From Massilia sp. HP4 (lineage in GTDB: Bacteria; Pseudomonadota; Gammaproteobacteria; Burkholderiales; Burkholderiaceae_D), in the NCBI RefSeq assembly GCF_005222695.1, contig NZ_STGG01000058.1, positions 1 through 64,000 on the forward strand: a DNA stretch of 64,000 nucleotides. The letters run 5' to 3'. The position numbers were made by a program, and so were the translations under genes. Positions 16,001 to 26,016 of this stretch are shown piece by piece (within the stretch, counting starts at the first letter, position 1; each line of letters starts with the position of its first letter). The notes beneath the pieces were generated by a model. It was given only the letters and a program-made list of their open reading frames with translations. It was not told the DNA's origin and did not search any database.

Positions 16001-16204
16001 TCAGCCGCCACCGATGGCGCGCACGATGTCCACCCGATCCTGTTCCTGCAGGCGCCGGTGCAGCCACTGCTGGCGCGGCACCACTTCGCGGTTGACCGCG
16101 AGCGCCATCCCCTGCCCCGTCAAGCCCAGCTGCTCCAGCAGGCCGAACAGGGTCTGCCCCTGCGGCACCTGGCATGGCGCGCCGTTGACTTCGATTGGCG
16201 TCAT
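16001..16204 (-). CDS. thiS: Sulfur carrier protein ThiS
   Basis: This 67-residue ubiquitin-fold protein carries sulfur for thiazole formation as a C-terminal thiocarboxylate. The protein ends in IGGG, giving the required Gly-Gly tail. The fold signature is MTPIEVNGAPCQVPQGQTL near the start and ALAVNREVVPRQQW in the middle. Its ATG follows the thiC stop without a gap (TGAATG), and thiG begins 16 bp after its stop. No thiO glycine oxidase gene lies between thiC and thiS, unlike many related operons. Confidence 0.93.
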   Translation of the reverse strand: MTPIEVNGAPCQVPQGQTLFGLLEQLGLTGQGMALAVNREVVPRQQWLHRRLQEQDRVDIVRAIGGG

Positions 16205-18130
<1,926 letters not shown>

Positions 18131-18219
18131 GTGGCTCCCTTGCTTGCGGAGCCAGCAAAGGAGGTGCCGGATAAGGCGAGGCGGACGCGGATGTGCGCAT
18201 GCCTGCATCGATTCGGCTG

Positions 18220-18303
18220 CTTCCCTTCGCTGGCATTATCCAGATCAGGTTCGGAGGGTATTTCTCACCCACGCGCCGTTGTGCGACGCGCAGGACCCCT
18301 AGC
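18220..18303 (-). ncRNA. TPP riboswitch (THI element)
   Basis: Reading the reverse strand, the leader of thiC contains GGGGTCCTGCGC, then GGGTGAGAAATACCC, then the core GAACCTGATCTGGATAATGC, and finally GCGAAGGGAAG. These are the conserved parts of the thiamine diphosphate aptamer in the right order, and the thiC start lies about 90 bp downstream. Binding of TPP is expected to lower expression of thiCSGDE, probably at the translational level, since no terminator with a U-run is visible between aptamer and start. Confidence 0.95.
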
Positions 18304-18392
18304 GTTTGATATCCGGGAACACGGGCTCCCGGACATCGGGCCGATTATAGCCCAACCATTTTTCGATGGGCCAGAAAATGAAAGTGGTTTTT

Positions 18393-18686
18393 TTACATCA
18401 TCGGCGGCTCCTGTTCCATCGCATGCAGCTGCAGTTCGCCGTTCACGAAGCGCACCTCGACGAACGGCGTGCGCGCCGGCTCGATGGCGCGCACGGCGGG
18501 CGGCCCACCATCGACCGCCACCTCGAGCTGCACGCTGTCGGCCCTGGTCTCGACGTCGACCGCATCCGCACGCGAGATCGTCCAGTCGGTGCTGACGCCG
18601 GAGCGACCGTACACCTGCTTGCCGTCGATCTTCACGCTCACGGTATTGTTCTGGAAGCCTTCGCCTAGCCTCACGCGTAATGTCAT
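18393..18686 (-). CDS. Hypothetical 97-residue protein
   Basis: A small soluble protein with no recognised family. It begins MTLRVRLGEGFQNNTVSVKI, continues with DGKQVYGRSGVSTDWTIS and VQLEVAVDGGPPAVRAI, and ends LQLHAMEQEPPMM. The strand-rich pattern suggests a small beta domain. A possible ribosome-binding site (GAGAGGAGCGCAAGG) lies before ATG 18686, and the 158-bp inverted-repeat element ends only 19 bp upstream of the start. It is on the same strand as the upstream zincin gene and may have shared a transcript with it before the element arrived. Confidence 0.6.
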   Translation of the reverse strand: MTLRVRLGEGFQNNTVSVKIDGKQVYGRSGVSTDWTISRADAVDVETRADSVQLEVAVDGGPPAVRAIEPARTPFVEVRFVNGELQLHAMEQEPPMM

Positions 18687-18705
18687 GACCTTGCGCTCCT
18701 CTCTT

Positions 18706-18863
18706 AGAGCCTATACCGGTGGGTGGGGGGAAACTCATGGCGATGCATGGCGGGCGTGAGCAAGGCGCGAGGAGGCCGCATAGCGAGCCATGCAACGACG
18801 AGCAACGCAGCGCACGCTTGCCAGGCGCGCCAGGAGCGACTCCCACCCACCGGTATAGGCTCT
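18706..18863. repeat. 158-bp element with 22-bp perfect terminal inverted repeats
   Basis: The 22 bases at 18706-18727 (AGAGCCTATACCGG and onward) are the exact reverse complement of 18842-18863. The interior is GC-rich and non-coding and includes further partial palindromes such as GCATGG...CCATGC. The size and terminal repeats fit a miniature inverted-repeat element or a palindromic intergenic repeat rather than a coding insertion sequence. No target-site duplication is clear: the flanks read CTT on one side and TAA on the other. It separates two small genes and supplies the end of one reading frame. Confidence 0.7.
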
Positions 18864-18962
18864 TAATGTCGATGCGGACGGGACGGACTGGCTGCGCCCC
18901 TCGCACGCCTGTCCGCCCAATCCCAGCACCAGCATGACTGCAATCCAGGCCCGGCGCGTCAT
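18735..18962 (-). pseudogene. Signal-peptide ORF truncated by the inverted-repeat element
   Basis: The ATG at 18962 overlaps the zincin stop codon as ATGA, a typical coupled arrangement. The first residues, MTRRAWIAVMLVLGLGGQAC, look like a Sec signal peptide. After about 32 residues (ending SVPSAST) the frame enters the inverted-repeat element and reads on as arginine-rich low-complexity sequence for about 43 residues to a stop. The native C-terminal part is therefore lost or was never longer. Whether the short hybrid is made is unknown. Confidence 0.45.
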
Positions 18963-21085
18963 TCGTCCTCAGGCCTTCCGAAGACACGGGTCGTGATCTG
19001 GCTCAGGGTATCCTGGGCCCCGCGGTCGTCCCCGATCTCTTTCTGGACACAGGAGAGGCTGTACCGCACCTCGTCCTGGGACACCGGATCGAGCACATGG
19101 GCCGCGGTCGCGCTCGAGAGCAAGGCGATGCTTTCCTCGGTGTTCGCAGGGCGCACGGTAACCGGCCTGCCCTGGCCGGCATTGACGGTCTTGAATACCC
19201 GACCGGCATTGATGCCCTTGACCATGCGCGCATACGTGGCCATCGGATGCGCACCGAAACGGTCGATCACCTCGTCGAAGGCATCATTGCCGGAGCGCAG
19301 CGACGTATTGTCCGATCCCTGCAGGTAGAGCAGCACGCCCTGGTCTTCTCCCAGGAAGAGTTCGGCCAGCGTATCTTCGTCCTTGGTGACCGGATAGCGT
19401 ACCCGGATCGTCAGGATGTCGGACAGCACCTGCGAGCCGTCCAGCGCCGCATAGGCCGCGCGTACCCGGTACTGCCCCGGCTGGTCGAAATAGAAACCGC
19501 CCTTGCCGTAGCCGATGTAGGCGCTGTCGCGCACCTCGTCGTCCACCCCGAGCATGGTCTGTTTTTCGCCGACCAGGTGGTCGATTATCGGCTCGTAGGC
19601 GAGTACTTGCCCGCTGGGCTTGCTGATGACGATCCTGACCATGCCGAAATCGGGGTGCAGCCAGGTATGCGCGCGGCGCCCACGGGTGGTGGTCGCCTTG
19701 AGCTGGAGTTCGAGCACGACCGGTTCGCCCAGCGCGAAACTGCGCTGGTGGGTCGAGATCCCCAGCGCCAGCCCCGATTCGTCCGAGATCGGATCGGCCA
19801 GCACCTCGCGGCCCAGCGACGAGCCGACGATGAAGTTGTTGCCGCCCATGATCACGTCATTGCGGAAGCCGTGGCGCAGGTGGATCAGCTCTTCGTCGTC
19901 GAAGCGGAAGTCGAAGCTGCTCCAGAAGCCGGCCGGTCCACCTTTTGGATAGTTCCACGGATAGTTCATCCACGACAGGGAATCTGGCCGGTCGGGCTTG
20001 GGCGGCGAGGCCAGCGATTTCTGCCAGGAGTGCAGCAGGTTGAAGCAATGGCCGAGCTCGTGCACATAGGTGTAGAGCTGCAGGCGCAGCTGCTCGGCCG
20101 TAGCGCCGCCGATCCCCTTGTGGAACACGGCGCACCCCTGGCGCTGCCGGCCCTGCTGGTCGAACATGATGCCGTACAGTCCGTCTCCATAGTCGTGTTT
20201 CTGGGCGGCCAGTTGCCAGACGCACCACTGCTGCACATCGCTCCATAGCGTGAAATGGGTCTGCATCGAGGCGTGCAGCTCGGCATTGCTCCAGGTGGCG
20301 CCCGGGCCCGCGCCCGAGATGTCGATCACATTATTGCCGGCGGTCGGCACCATCCCGATGCCGGCCTCGCCGAAGGAACTGACCACGCTCATATTGCGTG
20401 CACCGCCGCCCGATGGCAGCGAACCGGTGTTGTAACTGGCGAACGGCGAGCCGACCAGGTCGGAGACGCTGTCGGTCTCGATCCGCACCGTGCGGAAATG
20501 CAGGGACGAGAACGGGCAGTGATAGGCGGCGCCGGGCGAATTGGTAATGGTGAAGAACTGCAGGGTCGCGGCGGCCTGCGGCTGCAGGATGTTGACGCGC
20601 GCAATGGTGACCTGCACCACTGGCGCGCCGGCCGAGAAGGTAAAGCGGCCCAGGCCCTTGACGACGACTTTTGAGCTCGAGACCGTGACCACCGGGCTGT
20701 CCACCACGAAGGAACCGAAGTAGGAGGTGGTCTTGCCGATGGTCTGGTAGAAGTCGCCGCTCACCCGTTTCATGGGCCGGCTGCGGTCGACGTCGACCCG
20801 TAACTCGACCTGGAAGGCGCCCAGCGCCCCGGCATAGCAGCCGCTTACCGCCTTCTTGATCGGCAGCGGGATCGGCGGAATCGGGAATTTGGGGAGCGGG
20901 ATCGGCGGCGCATGGGGAATCGCCGGCGCTTCGGGCACGGCGCCGGTCGGGGCGGTGTCGTGGGCTTCGTGCAAGCCCAGTTCGCCATTGGTCAGCCCGG
21001 AAATCTCTTCATAGCTCATCTGGCCGCTGTTTTCCAGCAGCGCCTCTTCGCCGGCATTTTCAACCCCAGTTGGATCTTGTGACAT
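18959..21085 (-). CDS. Large zincin-type metalloprotease of unknown family
   Basis: This 708-residue protein has the zinc protease motif HELGHCFNLLH, with HExxH at residues 342-346 and the third ligand His352. There is no signal peptide. The N-terminus is acidic (residues 1-40, including EEALLENSGQMSYEEIS), followed by a proline/isoleucine-rich linker (about residues 50-75). A beta-rich region comes next (YQTIGKTTSYFGSFVVDSPV), then the protease region with YGIMFDQQGRQRQGCAVFH, and a C-terminal part with beta-sandwich-like segments (RSFALGEPVVLELQLK, FYFDQPGQYRVRAAYAAL). GAGGAG precedes ATG 21085. I do not recognise the family. Export by a signal-less route or a cytoplasmic role are both possible. 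Confidence 0.78.
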   Translation of the reverse strand: MSQDPTGVENAGEEALLENSGQMSYEEISGLTNGELGLHEAHDTAPTGAVPEAPAIPHAPPIPLPKFPIPPIPLPIKKAVSGCYAGALGAFQVELRVDVDRSRPMKRVSGDFYQTIGKTTSYFGSFVVDSPVVTVSSSKVVVKGLGRFTFSAGAPVVQVTIARVNILQPQAAATLQFFTITNSPGAAYHCPFSSLHFRTVRIETDSVSDLVGSPFASYNTGSLPSGGGARNMSVVSSFGEAGIGMVPTAGNNVIDISGAGPGATWSNAELHASMQTHFTLWSDVQQWCVWQLAAQKHDYGDGLYGIMFDQQGRQRQGCAVFHKGIGGATAEQLRLQLYTYVHELGHCFNLLHSWQKSLASPPKPDRPDSLSWMNYPWNYPKGGPAGFWSSFDFRFDDEELIHLRHGFRNDVIMGGNNFIVGSSLGREVLADPISDESGLALGISTHQRSFALGEPVVLELQLKATTTRGRRAHTWLHPDFGMVRIVISKPSGQVLAYEPIIDHLVGEKQTMLGVDDEVRDSAYIGYGKGGFYFDQPGQYRVRAAYAALDGSQVLSDILTIRVRYPVTKDEDTLAELFLGEDQGVLLYLQGSDNTSLRSGNDAFDEVIDRFGAHPMATYARMVKGINAGRVFKTVNAGQGRPVTVRPANTEESIALLSSATAAHVLDPVSQDEVRYSLSCVQKEIGDDRGAQDTLSQITTRVFGRPEDE

Positions 21086-21405
21086 GGTTTTGCTCCTCGA
21101 TGCAATCTGCATTGCGTGCACGGCCGGGCGATCCCGGCCGCGTCCTGGTCTGGCAAGCCCGTCCCCGTTGACAGCGGACGTGCTGCTTGGACCGTCGGGA
21201 TGCGGCGCGCGATTCGTCCAGCCCGCCAACATTCGGCGTGATCGGCATCGCATCTAGAGGGAGATCAAAGGAACTTCAGTGGCCAGGCAGGAGATTGGCG
21301 GGACGGCGCGCGGCGCCCGTTTCGAACGGTGTCGCAGAGATAGGCTGGCGCTGGAAGGTGACCTATAATGGTTCTTTCGCAAAAAAATTCACTTACCAGC
21401 ACATC
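21086..21405. promoter_or_regulatory. 320-bp divergent intergenic region with valS promoter
   Basis: The stretch between the divergent zincin and valS genes holds no supported gene. A perfect TATAAT lies at 21364-21369, about 37 bp upstream of the valS start, and is the probable -10 box; the matching -35 region is weak. On the left side only the zincin ribosome-binding site is clear. No palindromic operator, T-box or terminator was recognised. Confidence 0.5.
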
Positions 21406-24204
21406 ATGGAATTAGCCAAGTCTTTCGAGCCAGCCGATATTGAACAATTCTGGCGCGCCGAGTGGGAAAAGCGCGGTTACTTCACCGCCACCATGGACGA
21501 GGGCAAGCCGTCGTTCAGCATCCAGCTGCCGCCGCCGAACGTGACCGGCACGCTGCACATGGGCCACGCGTTCAACCAGACCGTCATGGATGGCCTGACC
21601 CGCTACTACCGCATGCGCGGCTACAACACCGCCTGGGTGCCGGGCACCGACCACGCCGGCATCGCGACCCAGATCGTGGTCGAGCGCCAGCTCGACGCCC
21701 AGAAGATCTCGCGCCACGACCTCGGCCGCGACGCCTTCCTGGAAAAAGTCTGGGAGTGGAAGGAAAAGTCGGGCAACACCATCACCGGCCAGATGCGCCG
21801 CCTGGGCGCCTCGGCCGACTGGCAGCGCGAATACTTCACGATGGACGACACCCGCTCCAAGTCGGTGGTCGAAGTCTTCGTGCGCCTGTACGAGCAGGGA
21901 CTGATCTACCGCGGCAAGCGCCTGGTCAACTGGGATCCGGTGCTGGGCACCGCGGTCTCGGACCTCGAAGTCGATTCGCAGGAAGAAGACGGCTCGATGT
22001 GGTACATCCAGTATCCGCTGGTGGACGGTAGCGGCCACCTGACGGTCGCCACCACCCGCCCCGAGACGATGCTGGGCGACGTCGCGGTCGCGGTCGACCC
22101 GACCGACGAACGCTATACCCACTTGCACGGCAAGCTGATCAAGCTGCCGCTGACCGGCCGCGAGATCCCGATCATCGCCGACAGCTACGTCGACAAGGAA
22201 TTCGGCACCGGCTGCGTCAAGATCACGCCGGCCCACGATTTCAACGACTACGCCGTCGGCCAGCGCGCGAACCTGGAGCCGATCAATATCTTCACGCTGG
22301 ATGCGAAGATCAACGAGAACGCGCCTGCCCAGTACCAAGGGCTGGACCGCTTCGCCGCGCGCAAGCAGATCGTCGCCGACCTCGAAGCGCTGGGGCTGAT
22401 GGAACAGATCAAGCCGCACAAGCTGATGGTGCCGCGCGGCGACCGCACCAATGTCGTGATCGAACCGATGCTGACCGACCAGTGGTTCGTCGCCATGACC
22501 AAGCCGGCGCCGGAAGGCACCTTCAATCCCGGCAAGTCGATCACCGACGTGGCGCTGGAAAAAGTCGCCAATGGCGAGATCAAGTTCGTGCCCGAGAACT
22601 GGAGCACGACCTACAACCAGTGGCTCGGCAATATCCAGGACTGGTGCATCTCGCGCCAGCTGTGGTGGGGCCACCGCATCCCGGCCTGGTTCGCCGAAGA
22701 CGGTACGATCGTCGTCGCGCGCGATGAAGAAGAAGCGCAGGCCAAGGCCAAGGCACAAGGCATCGCCGGTGAACTGCGGCGCGACGACGACGTGCTCGAC
22801 ACCTGGTTCTCGTCGGCGCTGGTGCCCTTCTCGACCATGGGCTGGCCTGAGGAAACGCCGGACATGAAGATGTTCCTGCCGTCGTCGGTCCTGGTGACGG
22901 GCTTCGACATCATCTTCTTCTGGGTGGCGCGCATGGTCATGATGACCGCCCACTTCACCGGCAAGGTGCCGTTCGAGACCGTGTATGTGCACGGCCTGGT
23001 GCGCGACTCGCAGGGCCAGAAGATGTCGAAGTCGAAGGGCAATACGCTCGACCCGATCGACCTGATCGATGGAATAGATCTCGATAGCCTGGTGGCCAAG
23101 CGCACCACCGGCCTGATGGATCCGCGCGCCGCCGACAAAATCGCCAAGGCCACCCGCAAGGAATTCCCGGACGGGATCGCGGCCTTCGGCACCGACGCCG
23201 TGCGCTTCACAATGGCCAGCTACGCCTCGCTGGGCCGCAACATCAACTTCGACCTGGGCCGCGCCGAAGGTTATCGCAACTTCTGCAACAAGCTGTGGAA
23301 TGCGACCCGCTTCGTGATGATGAATACCGAAGGCAAGGATTGCGGCGCCCCGGCTGCCAAAGACCTGTCGCCGGCGGACCGCTGGATCATCTCGCTGATG
23401 AACCGCGTCGAACTGGATGTCGCGAAAGGCTTCGCCGACTACCGCTTCGACAATATCGCCAGCAGCATCTATAAATTCGTGTGGGACGAGTACTGCGACT
23501 GGTACCTCGAGGTCGCGAAAGTCCGCGTCCAGCAGGGCACCGAAGCGCAGCAGCGCGCCACCCGCCACACCTTGCTGCGCGTGCTGGAAGTGATCCTGCG
23601 CATGGCGCATCCGATCATCCCGTTCGTGACCGAAGCGCTGTGGCAGAGCATCGCGCCGCTGGCCGGCAAGACTGGCGAGACGATCATGCTGCAGCCCTAC
23701 CCGCTGGCCGACACTTCGCTGGTCGACGAGGAAGCCGAAGCCTGGATGGAACAGTTCAAGGCGCTGACCGACGCCACCCGCAACCTGCGCGGCGAGATGT
23801 CGCTGTCGCCGTCGGTGCGCGTGCCGCTGATCGTCGAGCCGGCCAACGAAGCCGACCGCGAAAAGATGGCGGTATTCGCACCCTACATCCAGCTGCTGGG
23901 CAAGTTGGCCGAGGTGCAGATCGTCGACGCGCTGCCGGAATCGCCGGCCGCGGTGTCGATCGTTGGCACCACCAAACTGATGCTGAAGGTCGAGATCGAC
24001 GTTGCCGCCGAACGCGAGCGCCTGTCGAAGGAGATCGCGCGCGTGGCCGGCGAGATCGCCAAGGCCAACGGCAAGCTGTCGAACGAGAGTTTTGTTGCGC
24101 GTGCGCCGGCTGCTGTCGTGGCGCAGGAGCAGGAACGTGTCGCGAACTTCTCGGCCACGCTGGCCAAGATGCAGGAGCAACTGGCGAAGCTGCCGACCGC
24201 CTGA
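21406..24204 (+). CDS. valS: Valine--tRNA ligase
   Basis: This 932-residue class I aminoacyl-tRNA synthetase charges tRNA(Val). The HIGH-type motif appears in PPPNVTGTLHMGHAFN and the KMSKS motif at residues 539-543 (GQKMSKSKGN). The editing domain contains TTRPETMLGD and GTGCVKITPAHDFNDY. The C-terminal coiled-coil arm (IDVAAERERLSKEIARV to LAKMQEQLAKL) is complete. ATG 21406 begins MELAKSFEPADIEQFW, matching family N-termini. There is no strong ribosome-binding site. It is transcribed alone and ends in a bidirectional terminator. Confidence 0.96.
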   Translation: MELAKSFEPADIEQFWRAEWEKRGYFTATMDEGKPSFSIQLPPPNVTGTLHMGHAFNQTVMDGLTRYYRMRGYNTAWVPGTDHAGIATQIVVERQLDAQKISRHDLGRDAFLEKVWEWKEKSGNTITGQMRRLGASADWQREYFTMDDTRSKSVVEVFVRLYEQGLIYRGKRLVNWDPVLGTAVSDLEVDSQEEDGSMWYIQYPLVDGSGHLTVATTRPETMLGDVAVAVDPTDERYTHLHGKLIKLPLTGREIPIIADSYVDKEFGTGCVKITPAHDFNDYAVGQRANLEPINIFTLDAKINENAPAQYQGLDRFAARKQIVADLEALGLMEQIKPHKLMVPRGDRTNVVIEPMLTDQWFVAMTKPAPEGTFNPGKSITDVALEKVANGEIKFVPENWSTTYNQWLGNIQDWCISRQLWWGHRIPAWFAEDGTIVVARDEEEAQAKAKAQGIAGELRRDDDVLDTWFSSALVPFSTMGWPEETPDMKMFLPSSVLVTGFDIIFFWVARMVMMTAHFTGKVPFETVYVHGLVRDSQGQKMSKSKGNTLDPIDLIDGIDLDSLVAKRTTGLMDPRAADKIAKATRKEFPDGIAAFGTDAVRFTMASYASLGRNINFDLGRAEGYRNFCNKLWNATRFVMMNTEGKDCGAPAAKDLSPADRWIISLMNRVELDVAKGFADYRFDNIASSIYKFVWDEYCDWYLEVAKVRVQQGTEAQQRATRHTLLRVLEVILRMAHPIIPFVTEALWQSIAPLAGKTGETIMLQPYPLADTSLVDEEAEAWMEQFKALTDATRNLRGEMSLSPSVRVPLIVEPANEADREKMAVFAPYIQLLGKLAEVQIVDALPESPAAVSIVGTTKLMLKVEIDVAAERERLSKEIARVAGEIAKANGKLSNESFVARAPAAVVAQEQERVANFSATLAKMQEQLAKLPTA

Positions 24205-24227
24205 TCCGGCGCACGCCGAAACAAGAA

Positions 24228-24251
24228 ACGCGGCCTCGGCCGCGTTTTTTT
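24228..24251. terminator. Bidirectional intrinsic terminator
   Basis: ACGCGGCC, a two-base loop and GGCCGCGT are followed by seven T residues. On the left the flank is A-rich (ACAAGAA). It lies between the convergent valS and MBL-fold genes and could serve both. Confidence 0.85.
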
Positions 24252-25320
24252 ATTTCAGGTTCTGCCACCAGCGCCCGCCGGCATGCGGCTGCTTCAGGTC
24301 CAGCGCCTCGCCCATCTCGGGTGTGGTCAACTTGACGCCCTTGTCGTCGGCCAGCTTGGCGATCCGGTCGAACGGATCCTGCCAGCGGTGCATCCCCAGG
24401 TCGAAGGTGCCGTTATGCACCGGGAACAGCCAGCCGGCGTTCAAGTCGTGGAAGGCCCGCATGGTTTCCTCGGGCTGCATGTGGACGTCGGGCCAGCGCT
24501 TGTCGTAGGCGCCGGTTTCCAGCAGGGCCACGTCGAACGGACCGAACCTGGCGCCGATCTCCTTGAAACCCTTGAAGTAACCGGTGTCGCCGCTGAAGAA
24601 CAGGCGCAGGTCGCCGTGCTGGATCACCCACGAGGCCCACAGCGTCTTGCCGGCATCGTGCAGGCCCCGGCCAGAGAAGTGCTGGGCCGGGGTGGCGGTG
24701 ATGCGCACGCCCCCTGCTTCGGTCCCCTGCCACCAGTCGAACTGGCGCACCTTGGCGCGGTCCACGCCCCAGTCGATCAGCCGGTCGCCCACGCCCAGCG
24801 GCGTCAGGAACATCGTGGTCTTGGCCGCCAGCGCCGTCACCGAACCGTGGTCGAGGTGGTCGTAATGGTCGTGCGACAGGATCACGGCCTTGATCGGCGG
24901 CAGTTCGTCGATCGAGATCGGCGGCGCATGGAAGCGCGCCGGGCCGGCCCATTGGACGGGCGAGGCGCGTTCGGAGAACACCGGATCGGTCAGATAAAAC
25001 TCGCCGCCCAGCTTGATCAGCATGGTCGAGTGGCCGAGGCGGTACAGGGTGTTGTCGGGCGCGGCCAGCAACGCGGCCTGGCTCAGGGCGCGCACCGGCA
25101 CCGCCTGTTCGGGAATCGTGCCTTTCGGCTTGTCGAACAAGAAGATCCACCAGAGCTTGGCCATTTCGCCAAAACTCATCTTGTGCATCTCGACCGGGTT
25201 GCGGTATTTACCGTCGTGGAATTGCGGCGAGGCCGGCGCGGTGGCGGTGCTGGCGATGGAGGTGCAGGAAGCCATGATAGCGATTGCTCCAAGTAGGATG
25301 GTGCCGAATAGTAGGCGCAT
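24250..25320 (-). CDS. MBL-fold metallohydrolase, probable lipoprotein (NAPE-PLD/UlaG-like)
   Basis: This 356-residue protein has a lipoprotein-type signal (LLGAIAIMASC, cysteine at residue 19) and so is probably membrane-anchored. The metallo-beta-lactamase fold shows HDHYDHLDH as the metal motif. Further metal ligands lie in TPAQHFSGRG, FFSGDTGY and the late FPVHNGTFDLG. The order and the GHSTMLIKLGGEFYLTDPVF segment resemble NAPE-type phospholipase D / UlaG-like hydrolases. The substrate is unknown. The divergent TetR gene and two palindromes in the shared upstream region suggest repression by that regulator. Confidence 0.85.
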   Translation of the reverse strand: MRLLFGTILLGAIAIMASCTSIASTATAPASPQFHDGKYRNPVEMHKMSFGEMAKLWWIFLFDKPKGTIPEQAVPVRALSQAALLAAPDNTLYRLGHSTMLIKLGGEFYLTDPVFSERASPVQWAGPARFHAPPISIDELPPIKAVILSHDHYDHLDHGSVTALAAKTTMFLTPLGVGDRLIDWGVDRAKVRQFDWWQGTEAGGVRITATPAQHFSGRGLHDAGKTLWASWVIQHGDLRLFFSGDTGYFKGFKEIGARFGPFDVALLETGAYDKRWPDVHMQPEETMRAFHDLNAGWLFPVHNGTFDLGMHRWQDPFDRIAKLADDKGVKLTTPEMGEALDLKQPHAGGRWWQNLK

Positions 25321-25346
25321 GATGTCGATGGGTAGTCATAAAGTAC

Positions 25347-25397
25347 ACTACACAGTGTAGTATCACATAGTGAAGAAGTAAACTACTGAGTGTAAAA
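25347..25397. promoter_or_regulatory. Two operator-like palindromes between MBL and TetR genes
   Basis: ACTACAC-A-GTGTAGT at 25347-25361 is a perfect 7-1-7 inverted repeat. A weaker copy, ACTACTGAGTGTAAA, lies at 25383-25397 and matches it at most positions. Both sit in the 84-bp gap between the divergent genes. They are likely TetR-family operators repressing both directions. Confidence 0.6.
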
Positions 25398-25404
25398 TTC
25401 GCGT

Positions 25405-26016
25405 ATGCACACGCCGACCCGCCTGACCGACCGAAAACGCAGCGCCATCCTGGCTGCCGCTGCCGAGCAGTTTCGCGTCCATGGTTACGAGACCGCCAGT
25501 ATGGACGCGATCGCGGCCCTTGCCGAAGTATCCAAGCGCACCGTCTACAACCACTTCGCCAGCAAGGAAGAGCTGTTCGCCGAGACGGTGATGCAGATGT
25601 TCGAGAGCAGCGCAGGTGAGCTCGAACTGGGCTACCAGAGCACACGCGGCCTGCGCGAGCAGCTGGTTGAATTGATGACGCTCAAGATGCGCACCCTGGA
25701 CGATCCTAAGTTCCTGGCCCTGGCGCGGGTGGCGATGGGCGAAGCGATCCATTCGCCCGAGCGCACGCTGCCCATCCTGGCCCGCCTGGGCGAGCGCGAA
25801 GAAGGCGTCACGGCCTGGATTCGCGCGGCCCAGGCCGACGGCAAGCTCAAGCCCGGCGATCCAGTGTTTGCTGCGACCTTGCTGCAGGGCCAGATCAAGA
25901 CCTTCGCCTTCTGGCCGCAGATCGCGATGGGCGCCGCGCCGCTCGCGCCGGCCGAGCAGGAGCGCGTGATCGACGCCGCGGTGTCGATGTTCCTGTCGTA
26001 TTTCGCGGCCGACTAG
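25405..26016 (+). CDS. TetR-family transcriptional regulator
   Basis: This 203-residue regulator has the N-terminal helix-turn-helix RSAILAAAAEQFRVHGYE, MDAIAALAEVSKRTVYNHF and SKEELFAETV. The C-terminal domain resembles AcrR/YsiA-type C-terminal domains (LPILARLGEREEGVTAWIRAAQADG). Its divergent neighbour encodes the MBL-fold lipoprotein. Two matching palindromes lie immediately upstream, so autorepression is likely. The stop codon overlaps the convergent histidine kinase gene by four bases. Confidence 0.88.
   Translation: MHTPTRLTDRKRSAILAAAAEQFRVHGYETASMDAIAALAEVSKRTVYNHFASKEELFAETVMQMFESSAGELELGYQSTRGLREQLVELMTLKMRTLDDPKFLALARVAMGEAIHSPERTLPILARLGEREEGVTAWIRAAQADGKLKPGDPVFAATLLQGQIKTFAFWPQIAMGAAPLAPAEQERVIDAAVSMFLSYFAAD

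Noticed and set aside
21412..24180. 922-codon reverse-strand frame opposite valS
   Set aside because: It has no recognisable domain and its composition is the mirror of ValS; valS is unambiguous.
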